Shown: positions 8,497 to 18,390, counted from the first letter of the stretch. The stretch: DNA of 64,000 nucleotides from an uncultured Saprospiraceae bacterium (GCA_937139495.1 CAKZQC010000025.1:1-64000); one strand, 5' to 3'. Notes: generated by a model not told the origin, from the sequence alone. Numbers and translations: made by a program.

Positions 8497-9822
8497 ATGT
8501 CAAGTAATAACCAAGCGTTTATAGTAGAAGGCGGACATCGCCTAAGCGGAGAAATAACCCCACAGGGAGCCAAAAATGAAGCATTGCAAGTGATTTGTGC
8601 CGTACTACTCACATCAGAAAAAGTAACTTTATCCAATTTGCCCGACATTGTCGATGTGCGTATGCTCATTGATTTGATTAAAGGATTGGGTGTCAATGTC
8701 GTCAAGGTGGACGATCATACCTACACTTTTGAGGCGGACAAAGTTGACCTCAAATACCTAGAAAGCAAAGCATTTATACAGAAAGCAAGTAGAATAAGAG
8801 GTTCTGTGATGCTGATTGGTCCTTTGTTGGCTCGCTTTGGTAGAGCGGTACTCCCCAAACCCGGTGGCGACAAAATTGGTCGTCGTCGTTTGGATACGCA
8901 CTTGTTAGGATTACAACAACTAGGAGCCGAATTCAACTTCGATGCACAAAAAGAAATGTACAGCATCGAGACCAAGGGACTGGAAGGCAAATATATATTG
9001 ATGGACGAAATATCGGTGACAGGTACTGCCAATACGCTAATGGCGGCAGCGATGGCTACAGGTATGACCACTATATATAATGCTGCTTGTGAGCCATATT
9101 TGCAGCAACTCTGCAAAATGCTCAATAGCATGGGAGCCAGAATATTAGGAATCGGTTCCAATAAACTAATTGTAGAAGGTGTGGCTAAACTATACGGAAC
9201 AGGACACCGCTGCCTACCTGATATGATCGAAATTGGTAGTTTTATGGGCTTGGCAGCCATGACACAATCTGCTATTACTATCAAGAATGTACGAGTAGAT
9301 ATGCTCGGCAATATTTTGCCAATGTATCGCCGTATGGGAATAAAATTTGAAATCAAAGGAGATGATATATATGTGCCAGCACAAGAGCTGTACGAAATAC
9401 AAAGTTTTATAGATGGGTCTATTATGACGATTTATGATGCACCATGGCCAGGTTTTCCACCTGATTTGATGAGTATTTTGTTGGTGATTGCTACTCAGGC
9501 TAGAGGCTCCGTATTGATACACCAAAAAATGTTTGAAAGTCGCTTGTTTTTTGTTGATAAACTGATTGACATGGGGGCTCAAATTATATTGTGTGATCCA
9601 CACCGTGCAACTGTTATAGGTCTCGAACGTCAATATCCATTAAGAGGAATCAAAATGACCTCACCCGATATTCGTGCAGGGGTTTCGCTATTGATAGCCG
9701 CACTGTCGGCACAAGGCACCAGCACTATTTTGCAAATCAACCAAATTGACAGAGGGTATCAAAATATTGATAAACGACTGATTGCCTTGGGGGCAAAAAT
9801 CAAGCGAGTGGATTTAGCATAG
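8497..9822 (+). CDS. murA: UDP-N-acetylglucosamine 1-carboxyvinyltransferase
   Basis: A 441-residue enzyme for the first committed step of peptidoglycan synthesis: enolpyruvyl transfer from PEP to UDP-GlcNAc. The substrate Lys lies in GAKNEAL (K26), and the family loop appears as LPKPGGDKIGRRRLDTH (about 119-135). In E. coli the loop carries Cys115, the fosfomycin target; here the equivalent residue is Asp125. The two-lobed EPSP-synthase-like fold is complete, including DMIEIGSFMGLAA, APWPGFPPDLMS and the C-terminal SPDIRAGVSLLIAALSAQG. Asp is known at this position in other fosfomycin-insensitive MurA enzymes and remains catalytically competent, so the gene should be functional. Single gene with a strong terminator. 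Confidence 0.97.
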   Translation: MSSNNQAFIVEGGHRLSGEITPQGAKNEALQVICAVLLTSEKVTLSNLPDIVDVRMLIDLIKGLGVNVVKVDDHTYTFEADKVDLKYLESKAFIQKASRIRGSVMLIGPLLARFGRAVLPKPGGDKIGRRRLDTHLLGLQQLGAEFNFDAQKEMYSIETKGLEGKYILMDEISVTGTANTLMAAAMATGMTTIYNAACEPYLQQLCKMLNSMGARILGIGSNKLIVEGVAKLYGTGHRCLPDMIEIGSFMGLAAMTQSAITIKNVRVDMLGNILPMYRRMGIKFEIKGDDIYVPAQELYEIQSFIDGSIMTIYDAPWPGFPPDLMSILLVIATQARGSVLIHQKMFESRLFFVDKLIDMGAQIILCDPHRATVIGLERQYPLRGIKMTSPDIRAGVSLLIAALSAQGTSTILQINQIDRGYQNIDKRLIALGAKIKRVDLA

Positions 9823-9845
9823 TTCTGCTAGAAAATTTAATATCA

Positions 9846-9888
9846 AAGAGGTTATTACAACTGTAAGTTGCAATAACCTCTTATTTTT
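9846..9888 (+). terminator. rho-independent terminator of murA
   Basis: AAGAGGTTATT (9846-9856) pairs perfectly with AATAACCTCTT (9872-9882), and an inner CAACT/AGTTG stem closes a 3-nt loop. TATTTTT follows. Confidence 0.9.
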
Positions 9889-10221
9889 CCAGTCAACCCA
9901 TGAGGTGTTTTGGAGGAATTAAGGTTTATTATACACGTAATTAATAGTATGCTAGCTATCTAGCATTGGACTCTAATAGTGGGGAGGGTTTTCCCTCAAT
10001 AAGGATAAAAAGCAGTGCTAGATTATAGGTGAAATGCTCTAAGACAAAAAAATAACGAGGATTGTTCATTTTATTTTGAAATAATTTGGTATCTTCAATG
10101 CCAACAATAAAAATGAGTAGCGACTCGCAAAATAACCTCCCCTTAGGAACGAATAGCCAGTCGGATGCCTCATAAACCCAATTACAGATCATTATCAGAC
10201 TCAAATACATAACCACAAAGT
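9889..10221. other. intergenic region before the nSTAND gene
   Basis: Two short palindromes are visible: ATGCTAG/CTAGCAT (9949-9966) and GAGGG/CCCTC with a TTTT loop (9984-9997). A 113-codon minus-strand frame covers most of the region and runs into the nSTAND gene, but I do not regard it as a gene. No clear -7 element was found for the nSTAND gene. Confidence 0.4.
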
Positions 10222-13200
10222 ATGCAAGGAGTAGACACGACGAACCTAAAAGCCCCCTATCCCGGTCTAAGACCATTCGAATCAGAGGAGCGTCCATTTT
10301 TTTATGGCAGAGAAAGACAACTTGATGAGTTGCTCCGCAAGCTGCGCGGCAATCGCTTTTTGGCGGTAGTTGGTAGCAACGGCAATGGTAAATCTTCGTT
10401 TATCAAAGCCATGCTTATCCCTAGACTCCAAGAGGGATTTGTAGGACAACGTGGGTCTAAATGGAAAGTAGCTGTCTGTACTCCTGGCAATAATCCACTC
10501 GAAAATTTGAGTCGTCAATTGGCTGCTCAACTGCATGGAGAAGAAATGATGGATCCTTCTTATCCTTCTCGTATTGAGCAGACCTTGCGTAGTAGTAGTT
10601 TGGGATTGATAGAAACCTATCAAAAATCAGCTGCCGAACGCAATAAGGAGAATTTGATGATTGTGGTTGATCAATTTGAAGAAATATTCCCATTTAGTCA
10701 TAAAAACTTACGTAATGAAGACGATGCTTCTACTTTCGTCAATTTATTGTTGAATGCAAGCCGTCAGAAAGACGTACCTGTATATATAGTATTGACGATG
10801 CGTGCCAGCTCTATTGGTGCGTGTTCCGAGTTCAGAGGATTGGCGGAAGCCATCAACGACGGACAGTTCTTGATACCTCGTGTCAAGCCAGAAGATCTCA
10901 AACGTATTATATTGTCGCCAATCAAGAGCGAACGTTCGGTCAGCGAATTGGGGACAGAAGTACAAATGGACGATGCCGTCTATCAGTCTATTATTGCCGA
11001 CTTAGGCAAAAACACGAACGAACTTGGTACTCTCCAGCATTCTCTACTACGTATGTGGAACCACTGGATGGATACCGAAAACGATGTAGAAGTACCTATC
11101 GGTGTCAAGCATTACAAAGCTATTGGCACCCTCAAAGGGGCATTGAGTAAGCATGCAGAACAAGCATACAGCGACCTCGATACCGAAGAAAAAAGAATTA
11201 TTTGTGAGCGTATTTTTCGAATAATGGTCGAAAAAGGAAGTAAGGGCGAGTTTGAAAGCCGTTCGGTTACCGTCAAGGAAATGATGGAAGTATCGGAACG
11301 CTCGTTGCGTGAAGTTCGCTTAGTTATTTATACGTTTAGCCAACAAGGCAGACGCTTTTTAGATGCTCCGCCAATTGCCGAAATTGACGAAGATTCAGTA
11401 GTCGGTATCGCACACGATAGCTTAATCAAGCGTTGGGCTCGACTAAGAGAGTGGGCAAACGAAGAGATGGAATCGGCAGAAATGTACCGCCGTTTGTGTT
11501 CCGCAGCAGTTCTCTACAAGGAAGGAAAAGGTAGCCTTTGGGCTGACCCTGAATTGACGATGGGACTCAAATGGTACGATCCTGAAGAATATGACGAAGA
11601 AGCTCCTTGGCGATTGGGACCAAACAAGAATTGGTCAAGTCGATACGAAAATCCAAGCATCACGTATGATGCAGCGATTAAGTTTTTGTTGGATAGCCAT
11701 CAAGATACTCAAGTCATACAGACTAGAGAAAAAGAAAATTTTGAACGTAAAGAAACCAATCGGAAAAGAGTTGGTATCGTTGGAATTGCCATTATTTTAT
11801 TCTGCTTAGGAATGGCAGGAGTCGCACTTTGGTCGGCAGCAGATGCCAAGCGCCAGACACGTGTAGCGAATGATGCTGTGACAGAATCTCGTCGTCAGCA
11901 GTACTTGGCAGAATTGAGCAAGGAAGAAGCTGCTCGCCAAGAATTTTTTGCTTCTTTGAGTGCCGAAAAAGCAATCAGAGAAAAAGCACAAGCAGAAAGA
12001 GCGAGTTTGACTGCTATGGAAGCGACTCGTATTGCAGAAGCAAGAGCCCGTCAGGCAATGAGTGCCGAGCGTATTGCTAAAATAAAAGAACAACAAGCAT
12101 TAGCGGCTCAAGAAGACGCTAGAAGAAAAGCAGAAGAGGCTTTGATTTCTAAAGCTCTAGCTGAAAAGAAGACCATAGAAGCAGAAGAGCAAACTAAAAT
12201 TGCTTTGCGTTACAAAAACTTATCGTTGGCTCAAACCGTAGCCGTTAAGTCGCAGACAGAGCAGAACAAAGATTTGAGAGGTTTGCTTGCCAAAGAGGCG
12301 TATGATCTCAATGCTGTCAATGGTGGCAAATTAGATGATGCTTATATTTATGAAGCAGTCTATAAGGCACTCGACAATCTGAACGAAACCAATAAGGCGT
12401 ATGCCAATTTTAATGCACTCGATCAAGCTCCTGCTGGACGTAATAGAGTAGGTCAGATTAGAGGTATTGAAATATCTAAAACAGACGATAAAATTTATAC
12501 GATTGGTTCTGATGGATTGCTCCTCAAATGGAATTTGAAAACCTATGGTAGCAAAGCTGCTAGAAGAGATAAAGCCAACAAGCCAGAGATTTTGTCTAGC
12601 AATGTAGGGGTAGTAAGAGCATTGGATATCAGTCCTGATGGCAAATCACTCGCAAGAGCTGGAGATGCCGCTCAAGTATTCATTAGTGATGCTAGTGATG
12701 GAACGATTACCAACAGAATAGATGCCAATCAAGGTCGTTTGATTTGGGATTTGAAATATACTCCTAACGGCAAAGGTGTGATTACAGTCGGTAATGACGG
12801 TGCTGGAGGTACCTCTATCGCTTACACCAATGTGAGTGGTGGTTCTTCGCCTGTTATTGGCGAAACGCCACACAAAATCACTGCTATTGACTTGTCTAGC
12901 AATGGTAAGTATGTAGCAGGAGTTGGCTCTTCGCCTGAAGTTTGGATTTGGAATATTGAAAATCAACTGAGAGAATATCTACTATCCAACCCCAAAAGTA
13001 ACAGTTCGGCTACCGCTGTAGCGTTCAACCCTAAGGGGAGATTTGTAGCAGTAGGATACCAAGATGGTAGTGCTATGGTTTGGGATTTGAATAAGTTGGA
13101 AGCAGATCCAGCCTATGTACCCGAAAAACTAACCAATCATTCGGCAGGTATAACATCGGTGGCATTTAGCCCAGACGGTACGCAGCTAGTTATTGGTAGT

Positions 13201-13596
13201 TCCGATGCTACGGCTTCATTGCTTACCATAAGAGATTTGGCATACAAAGGTTATGGCGACGCACAAGAGTTTCCATACTTGGGAGCTACTTACAAGGCTA
13301 TCATATTGGGCGGACACGGCAACTGGGTAACCTCTGTCGCTTTCACCAACGACGGAAACAAAGTAGTAACAGGGACGAATCACGGACAACTCCGAATTTG
13401 GGAAACTGATATGACGCTTTATGCCGATCAGATTTGTGATATTGTACGCCAGAATTTGAGTGACAAATCTTGGAGAAAATACTTGGGAACAGATGATCCT
13501 AAAGCAAGAGAATTGTATATCTTGACTTCAGATGGTGGTCGTCGTATTCCATTCTCTACTTGTGGCGAACAAGTACCTCAGATGAAAGAAGAATAA
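10222..13596 (+). CDS. membrane-anchored nSTAND-type NTPase with WD40 repeats
   Basis: A 1124-residue signalling ATPase. The N-terminus has the nSTAND1 entry motif APYPGLRPFESEE, Walker A GSNGNGKSS (51-59) and Walker B LMIVVDQFEEIF (145-156), followed by the winged-helix/ARC-like part to about 490. One transmembrane helix (about 517-538) precedes a long charged coiled coil rich in Ala, Glu, Lys and Arg (540-690) and a WD40-like propeller (about 745-1080, blades such as ALDISPDGKSLA, SVAFSPDGTQLV and SVAFTNDGNKVV). STAND proteins are ligand-triggered oligomerising switches. No effector domain (TIR, nuclease, caspase) is present, and the helix would place the propeller across the membrane from the NTPase. 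It has its own terminator; the next genes encode an outer-membrane barrel and surface lipoproteins, which suggests envelope sensing. That role is inference; phage defence is an alternative. Confidence 0.88.
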   Translation: MQGVDTTNLKAPYPGLRPFESEERPFFYGRERQLDELLRKLRGNRFLAVVGSNGNGKSSFIKAMLIPRLQEGFVGQRGSKWKVAVCTPGNNPLENLSRQLAAQLHGEEMMDPSYPSRIEQTLRSSSLGLIETYQKSAAERNKENLMIVVDQFEEIFPFSHKNLRNEDDASTFVNLLLNASRQKDVPVYIVLTMRASSIGACSEFRGLAEAINDGQFLIPRVKPEDLKRIILSPIKSERSVSELGTEVQMDDAVYQSIIADLGKNTNELGTLQHSLLRMWNHWMDTENDVEVPIGVKHYKAIGTLKGALSKHAEQAYSDLDTEEKRIICERIFRIMVEKGSKGEFESRSVTVKEMMEVSERSLREVRLVIYTFSQQGRRFLDAPPIAEIDEDSVVGIAHDSLIKRWARLREWANEEMESAEMYRRLCSAAVLYKEGKGSLWADPELTMGLKWYDPEEYDEEAPWRLGPNKNWSSRYENPSITYDAAIKFLLDSHQDTQVIQTREKENFERKETNRKRVGIVGIAIILFCLGMAGVALWSAADAKRQTRVANDAVTESRRQQYLAELSKEEAARQEFFASLSAEKAIREKAQAERASLTAMEATRIAEARARQAMSAERIAKIKEQQALAAQEDARRKAEEALISKALAEKKTIEAEEQTKIALRYKNLSLAQTVAVKSQTEQNKDLRGLLAKEAYDLNAVNGGKLDDAYIYEAVYKALDNLNETNKAYANFNALDQAPAGRNRVGQIRGIEISKTDDKIYTIGSDGLLLKWNLKTYGSKAARRDKANKPEILSSNVGVVRALDISPDGKSLARAGDAAQVFISDASDGTITNRIDANQGRLIWDLKYTPNGKGVITVGNDGAGGTSIAYTNVSGGSSPVIGETPHKITAIDLSSNGKYVAGVGSSPEVWIWNIENQLREYLLSNPKSNSSATAVAFNPKGRFVAVGYQDGSAMVWDLNKLEADPAYVPEKLTNHSAGITSVAFSPDGTQLVIGSSDATASLLTIRDLAYKGYGDAQEFPYLGATYKAIILGGHGNWVTSVAFTNDGNKVVTGTNHGQLRIWETDMTLYADQICDIVRQNLSDKSWRKYLGTDDPKARELYILTSDGGRRIPFSTCGEQVPQMKEE

Positions 13597-13667
13597 GAAT
13601 AAGTAACCGTGCATAAATATACTATCAAAACCATTGAATAGAGTTTATCTATGTCAATAACAAAAAG

Positions 13668-13709
13668 CAGCAATCATTTTATGAACAGTAGGACGATTGC
13701 TGTTTTTTT
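13668..13709 (+). terminator. terminator of the nSTAND gene
   Basis: CAGCAATC (13668-13675) pairs with GATTGCTG (13695-13702), followed by seven T. Confidence 0.8.
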
Positions 13710-13798
13710 GTTTGGTTTTGACAACAAACAATAGCGTTTTCGATGAAGTAACCTAAATGACTTCTAAATTTTAATAAACCTCAAAAAAAGCATACTGT

Positions 13799-15274
13799 AT
13801 GCAAGTTTTATCCAACACGATTCTAAAATCTATGTTGATACTGACCGTTAGTTTTGCGAGTAGCAGCTTACTGTTGGCACAAAAAGGAAAAAGCGATCCG
13901 GGAGATTGTAGTCTAAAATTGGACGAAGCAAAATTGTACTATAATAGAGGACAGCTCGACCGAGTGACCGCTATAGAAGAATGTGCATTGAATCCTAAAT
14001 CAATGTCTCGCGAAAAAAGGATAGAAGCTTTGCAATTGTTGACGGAAACGTATCTATACGACAACAAAATAGGTAAAGCGAACAAGTCTTTTATGAAATT
14101 GCTAGAAGCAAATCCGCTGCACGAAGTGGATTCTGCCAATCAAGAAAACTCATGGGATTTGGTTTACCTCTCTCGTACCTACAGTCGCCGACCTATTTTT
14201 TCGGTGTATTTTGGAGCAGGAGCCAATTTGTCGCTTATGCAGCAATTGCAAAATTATGGCGTAGATAATACGGGTGACGTAAAACCAGCAGAAAGCTACT
14301 TCGATTCCAAAAATATTGTGATTGGTCTTAACGGCTGTATTGGAGCCGAAATACCCTTGATATATGGTTTTGATTTGGCAATCGAAGGCAATTTTTCTTA
14401 TCGTACTTATGCCTTCACGGACTCGATGTATATTTCTACTTCTTCCAACAACCCTACTGCAAGTGGTACTTCTGGAGAAGCGCCATCGAATATTCTTAAT
14501 GGATCGAATGACCGAATCGGACAGCCACTTTTGTATTCTACGCTTAATTTCAAAGAAAATCAATTTTGGATAGATTTGCCTGTAATGCTCAAGTACAATG
14601 TTACGTTCAAAAATATATTGCCGTATGTGTATGCAGGTGGTGGACCTAGTTTCTTGTTGAGTGCCAACATTAGTGGAATAGAAAGAGAAACATCAGGCGA
14701 ATTGACAGGTGGAAACCAAGTCGTACAGCCTCCTACCAAACCTATTTTATTGACCGCACACACTCGTGCCATAGCAGGCGGTGAACAAGCTTTTCCGAGT
14801 ATGCGTACCAGTTTCAACTGGATTTTTGTAGCAGGAGCAGGGGTTAAATTTCGTTTAGGTAGAAATTTCTTGTTTATAGATGCTCGTTACACTCGAATGT
14901 TCTTGAACAATGTGAATAGAGCCAATCGTTATAGCAATCCAGATTTGTTATATCGTTACGGACACGTAGATAATGATTTCCGTACAGACAATTTTGCCCT
15001 AACGGTCGGGTTTACGAAGGCATTTTATCAGCCCAGAAAAAAACGTGAATTTAATCCTGTTTCTATTGATAATAAATTTGATCGCTGGTTGGAAAAAGAG
15101 CGTAAAAATATAAAAAGAGAAACGGACGAAGAGCTGAAAGGCGAGCTAGATGCGATGGTGAGAGAAGCAGAAAAAGAAAAACCATCACTAATAGAAGATG
15201 TCGAAAGAGGTCGTGTCGGCACAGAGATTATTAGAGATAGAAAAAAGGAATTTGAAAAAATCAAAAATAAATAG
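13799..15274 (+). CDS. outer-membrane beta-barrel protein with N-terminal TPR-like segment
   Basis: A 491-residue envelope protein. The signal peptide covers about 1-28 (ends SLLLAQ). Residues 35-105 form a helical TPR-like segment (YYNRGQLDRVTAIEE and LTETYLYDNKIGKANKSF), and about 130-430 is a PorT/OMP-type beta barrel with alternating aromatic strands (SVYFGAGANLSLM, IDARYTRMFLNN, FALTVGFTKAFY). A strongly charged helical tail (about 435-491, rich in Lys, Arg and Glu) follows, which is unusual after a barrel. It begins 202 nt after the nSTAND gene beyond a terminator, and ends 5 nt before the first lipoprotein, so those two are co-transcribed. A partnership with the NTPase is suggested only by position. 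Confidence 0.82.
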   Translation: MQVLSNTILKSMLILTVSFASSSLLLAQKGKSDPGDCSLKLDEAKLYYNRGQLDRVTAIEECALNPKSMSREKRIEALQLLTETYLYDNKIGKANKSFMKLLEANPLHEVDSANQENSWDLVYLSRTYSRRPIFSVYFGAGANLSLMQQLQNYGVDNTGDVKPAESYFDSKNIVIGLNGCIGAEIPLIYGFDLAIEGNFSYRTYAFTDSMYISTSSNNPTASGTSGEAPSNILNGSNDRIGQPLLYSTLNFKENQFWIDLPVMLKYNVTFKNILPYVYAGGGPSFLLSANISGIERETSGELTGGNQVVQPPTKPILLTAHTRAIAGGEQAFPSMRTSFNWIFVAGAGVKFRLGRNFLFIDARYTRMFLNNVNRANRYSNPDLLYRYGHVDNDFRTDNFALTVGFTKAFYQPRKKREFNPVSIDNKFDRWLEKERKNIKRETDEELKGELDAMVREAEKEKPSLIEDVERGRVGTEIIRDRKKEFEKIKNK

Positions 15275-15279
15275 GCAAC

Positions 15280-16734
15280 ATGAATTTTTTAGCTAAAAAT
15301 ATACTAGTAGGATTATTGTTGGTGTCTATTTTTCAGGTAGGGTGCCAAAAAGACGATATTGCCCCTGCTAGACAGCAGGTTGCATTCGTCAAGTACTTCG
15401 GACACGTATCGCAGCAAGAAGCTGCAGATGTAAAACGTACCGCAGATGGTGGTTATTTGTTGGTGGGATCTACCAACTCTTACGACACCGAAGGTTTACG
15501 TGATATATTGGTCGTCAAAACAGATTCGTTAGGCAACGAAGAATGGAGCAAAACACTCGGACAGCCAGCAGACAAGCAAGGGTCAAACCTGACGATGCAA
15601 TATGACGAAGTAGGTGTTAAGGCAGCTTTGTTGCCTGATGATGCAGGTTATGTTATCGCAGGCAATCGTACAATCAAGAATTTGACCACAGTACCTACTA
15701 CCGAAAAAACTAAAATTGTATTGTATCAATTGGATTTGACTGGAGGAATTGTGCTGAGTAAAGTACTTCGTAATACAGGGACAGAGGCTGCTTTTACAGA
15801 AGAAATTAGCGATATTAAAGTACATGTAGGTAATCCTCTTGCTTTTGTAATAACAGGCTATACAACTAATTTATTTAGAGGTAAACCTGGTGGAATCAAA
15901 TCTACAGATAAGACGGATATTTTTACGGCTCGATTGGATGTGATGTTCGAAATAGATTGGAATCAAGGATCATCGACTGGATCATTGGCTTATGGTTTTG
16001 ATGGTAATGATTATGGCACGTCAGTACATATAGTAAGTGATGGGTATATCGTAATCGGTACTGATCAACAATCGGTGAATGGGTTATCAAATAATATCCG
16101 TGCTGTCAAGTATAGAATATCAAGTGGAGCCATTTTGAATACTAGAGATTATGGTGGGGTTAATTTTGATTTGGTAGGAGGCCATTCGGTTATTGATACG
16201 CTTCAGGGGCTGATAACCATAGCCGCTACTTGGAACGAAACAAGTGACAAAAGTAGCCTAGCTATATTGCAGTTGGATTATTTGTTGGAATTGAACAAAA
16301 ATGGAACTTCAAGTTCAGGATATTATTTCTATAATACTAACGAGGTCGACGAGAGACGTTTGCCCAATACTGGACTCAATTCAGTAGGAAATGTATTGGC
16401 GTTCAACGATATTGCCAAATTGCCAAGCAATAATGGTTTCATATTAACATACACCAACACTACTGGATTGGATTCAGACATTGGACTGTTGCGTGTAGAA
16501 CAAGATTTGAGTATTTCGGAAGGATTTCCATACTCGTATGGATATAGAGACCAAACAGGAATAGACGGAACATTAGAGCGAGGTGGTAGCGTAATTCCTG
16601 TGACAGAAGTCAAAGCAGGAACTAGCCAAAGTTTCTTGACGGGTTATGCCTTTACAGGAACGTTTGGTTTGGGAACCAACAATATGATGGGACTAGTCAA
16701 AGTGAATGACCGAGGTACTTTCGCTACAGAATAA
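15280..16734 (+). CDS. surface lipoprotein with propeller-like repeats
   Basis: A 484-residue lipoprotein. The lipobox ends at Cys22 (FQVGC), followed by QKDD, which matches the Bacteroidota lipoprotein export signal for surface display. The body repeats the pattern 'DGGYLLVGST.. D.LVVKTDSLGNEEW', typical of bacterial beta-propeller repeats, at about residues 55-100, with diverged copies near 120-160, 250-290 and 375-410. It is related to the next two genes (shared ADVK.T.DGG, KTKIVLYQ, EEI.DIK and NKPGG-like segments) but is the most diverged of the three. It begins 5 nt after the beta-barrel gene and is in one operon with it. Ligand unknown. Confidence 0.8.
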   Translation: MNFLAKNILVGLLLVSIFQVGCQKDDIAPARQQVAFVKYFGHVSQQEAADVKRTADGGYLLVGSTNSYDTEGLRDILVVKTDSLGNEEWSKTLGQPADKQGSNLTMQYDEVGVKAALLPDDAGYVIAGNRTIKNLTTVPTTEKTKIVLYQLDLTGGIVLSKVLRNTGTEAAFTEEISDIKVHVGNPLAFVITGYTTNLFRGKPGGIKSTDKTDIFTARLDVMFEIDWNQGSSTGSLAYGFDGNDYGTSVHIVSDGYIVIGTDQQSVNGLSNNIRAVKYRISSGAILNTRDYGGVNFDLVGGHSVIDTLQGLITIAATWNETSDKSSLAILQLDYLLELNKNGTSSSGYYFYNTNEVDERRLPNTGLNSVGNVLAFNDIAKLPSNNGFILTYTNTTGLDSDIGLLRVEQDLSISEGFPYSYGYRDQTGIDGTLERGGSVIPVTEVKAGTSQSFLTGYAFTGTFGLGTNNMMGLVKVNDRGTFATE

Positions 16735-16744
16735 GTACGAAATA

Positions 16745-16760
16745 TAAGACATGCTCTAAG
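16745..16760. repeat. half-copy of the interspersed AGACATGCTCTAA repeat
   Basis: TAAGACATGCTCTAAG matches the right arm of the palindromic repeat seen complete at 34202-34237. The left arm is missing. It lies 10 nt after the stop codon of the lipoprotein gene. Confidence 0.45.
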
Positions 16761-16774
16761 CACCAGAAAAGAGA

Positions 16775-16808
16775 AAAGCCTTTTGCAATTGAAATTGTAA
16801 AAGGCTTT
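16775..16808 (+). terminator. hairpin after the first lipoprotein gene
   Basis: Positions 16775-16789 pair with 16794-16808, a 15-bp stem with one G-T pair and a 4-nt loop. The tail is TATATATA rather than a T-run, so termination may be weak. Confidence 0.6.
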
Positions 16809-16864
16809 ATATATATAAATAGAAAGGTAAGAATAATAAGAATATTGGTATCATTTTGGTAGAG

Positions 16865-16921
16865 GCGACTCTAAAATCACTAAACAGAAATTAATTTTTT
16901 CACATTAAAACAACCAAAAAC
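16865..16921 (+). promoter_or_regulatory. conserved leader, copy 1
   Basis: The 57 bases before the ATG at 16922 match the leader of the paralog at 18551-18607 with one difference. Upstream of this block the two regions no longer align. It probably carries shared translation or transcription signals, although no consensus -7 element is visible inside it. Confidence 0.5.
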
Positions 16922-18259
16922 ATGCAAGTATTAAAAAAAACAGCCATAGGCTTTTGTTTAGCCGCAACATTACTAAGTTACAGCAGTTGCCAAAAAGATG
17001 ATAATAATAAGGGTAATGTGTCGATTGCTTTTGAGCAACAATTTGGCTCAACAGAACTTATGGAGTATGCAGATGTCAAGCAAACCGATGATGGGGGCTT
17101 TTTATTATTGGGGACAATTGATGCAGATGATGTAACGAGTGATAAACGAGATATTTATGTTGTCAAAACAGATAGTGATGGCAATCAAGAATGGGCAAAA
17201 AAATATGGCACTACCAATAGTCAGGGATATAATTATGATGAAGAAGGTGTCAAATTAGTGAAAATTAGTAGTACAGAATATCTAGTGGCTGGGAATCAAA
17301 ATTTTTATAAAAATAATGTCATTGAAAAAACTAAAATTGTACTGTACAAAATTGATGCAAATGGGAACGTAATAGGTAACGATATAATACTTCGAAATGG
17401 AGGAACAGAGGCTGCTTTTTCAGAAGAAATCAATGATATTAAGGCTGATGGAACGGATTTTATATTGACTGGCAAGACAAGTAATGTATTTCCTAACAAG
17501 CCTGGAGGAACTCAGACAGGAGACATAGCGGATATATTAGTTATGAAACTAGATAATCAATTGCAGCGTACGTGGGCGCAAGAGGTTAGTGGGTTTGATA
17601 AGAAAGATGAAGGGCTGGAAGTTATGGTAAAAAATGGTAGCTACGTAGTAATCAGTACTGTCCAAGAAGGTAGTCATCAGTTAAATACACAACTCCATAT
17701 CGCTTCATATGAGAAAACTAGGGGAGCTATGTTATCGACTAGGAGATATGGGCAGTCTGGAGAATATGCTACTGTAAGAGCAGCAACTATCAATCCTGCT
17801 GATGAAGTGATAACGATACTTGGAGAAGTGACAACAGGAACTGCTGCAGGAGATTTATTATTGCTACAGGTAGATAATATGTTAGATAATAAAACAGCTG
17901 TGAAAGCTACGGGAAGCGATTTTATGCTTTTTGGTAATGTTGCAGGAAATATGACAGCAGCGTTGTTACAAGCTGGGGATATTTCTTATCTATCTACTAC
18001 AGGAGGTTTTGTTATATCCTATACTGATGTGCAAATAACGACCAATGATTTGGGCATACTCAAAATCGATCCAAGTTTTAATATCGAAGAAGACTACCCT
18101 AAAGTTTTAGAAGCAAAAGGGGTAGGAGCAAAAGCAGGTGCTATATTGCCTATTGTAGTTGAAAATAATGGTAATACTGTTGTTGATAGCTATGTGCTTT
18201 CAGCAACTTTGGGTACGACCAGATCACAGCAATTAGGTATCTTTAAATTGAAAGATTAA
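16922..18259 (+). CDS. surface lipoprotein, tandem paralog 1
   Basis: A 445-residue lipoprotein with Cys23 in SYSSC, followed by QKDDNN, a surface-export signal and polar linker. It has propeller-like repeats of the same type as the preceding gene (DVKQTDDGGFLLLGT, then DIYVVKTDSDGNQEWAKKYG) and conserved blocks VKLVKISSTEYLVAGNQ, NKPGGTQTGDIADIL and a C-terminal LPIVVENNGNTVV. It is most similar to the next gene along its whole length, including the leader, indicating a recent tandem duplication. It is a monocistronic unit with its own terminator. Function unknown; most likely exposed on the cell surface. Confidence 0.82.
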   Translation: MQVLKKTAIGFCLAATLLSYSSCQKDDNNKGNVSIAFEQQFGSTELMEYADVKQTDDGGFLLLGTIDADDVTSDKRDIYVVKTDSDGNQEWAKKYGTTNSQGYNYDEEGVKLVKISSTEYLVAGNQNFYKNNVIEKTKIVLYKIDANGNVIGNDIILRNGGTEAAFSEEINDIKADGTDFILTGKTSNVFPNKPGGTQTGDIADILVMKLDNQLQRTWAQEVSGFDKKDEGLEVMVKNGSYVVISTVQEGSHQLNTQLHIASYEKTRGAMLSTRRYGQSGEYATVRAATINPADEVITILGEVTTGTAAGDLLLLQVDNMLDNKTAVKATGSDFMLFGNVAGNMTAALLQAGDISYLSTTGGFVISYTDVQITTNDLGILKIDPSFNIEEDYPKVLEAKGVGAKAGAILPIVVENNGNTVVDSYVLSATLGTTRSQQLGIFKLKD

Positions 18260-18355
18260 TAGCTCAACAAGCTATCAATTCCTGATATAACCTTACAGGC
18301 TAATCAAGTAGTTACCCTATTACTTAGAACTAACTACTGAAATAATAAGTATAGA

Positions 18356-18390
18356 CAGAATATTCCGATGTAGGAGTATTCTGTTTTTTT
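18356..18390 (+). terminator. terminator of tandem lipoprotein gene 1
   Basis: CAGAATATTCC (18356-18366) pairs with GGAGTATTCTG (18373-18383), with one non-Watson-Crick pair, followed by seven T. Confidence 0.85.

Noticed and set aside
9956..10297. A 113-codon minus-strand frame overlapping the start of the nSTAND gene
   Set aside because: It runs 76 nt into a well-supported gene on the other strand, has no start context, and its translation does not resemble any family I know. It is probably chance.
10222..13596. Possible phage-defence Avs-type protein
   Set aside because: The STAND core fits, but there is no effector domain, the protein has a membrane helix and its neighbours are envelope proteins, so I do not call it a defence gene.
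13651..13734. A 27-codon plus-strand frame after the nSTAND gene
   Set aside because: It runs straight through the terminator hairpin and T-run and is too short to support.
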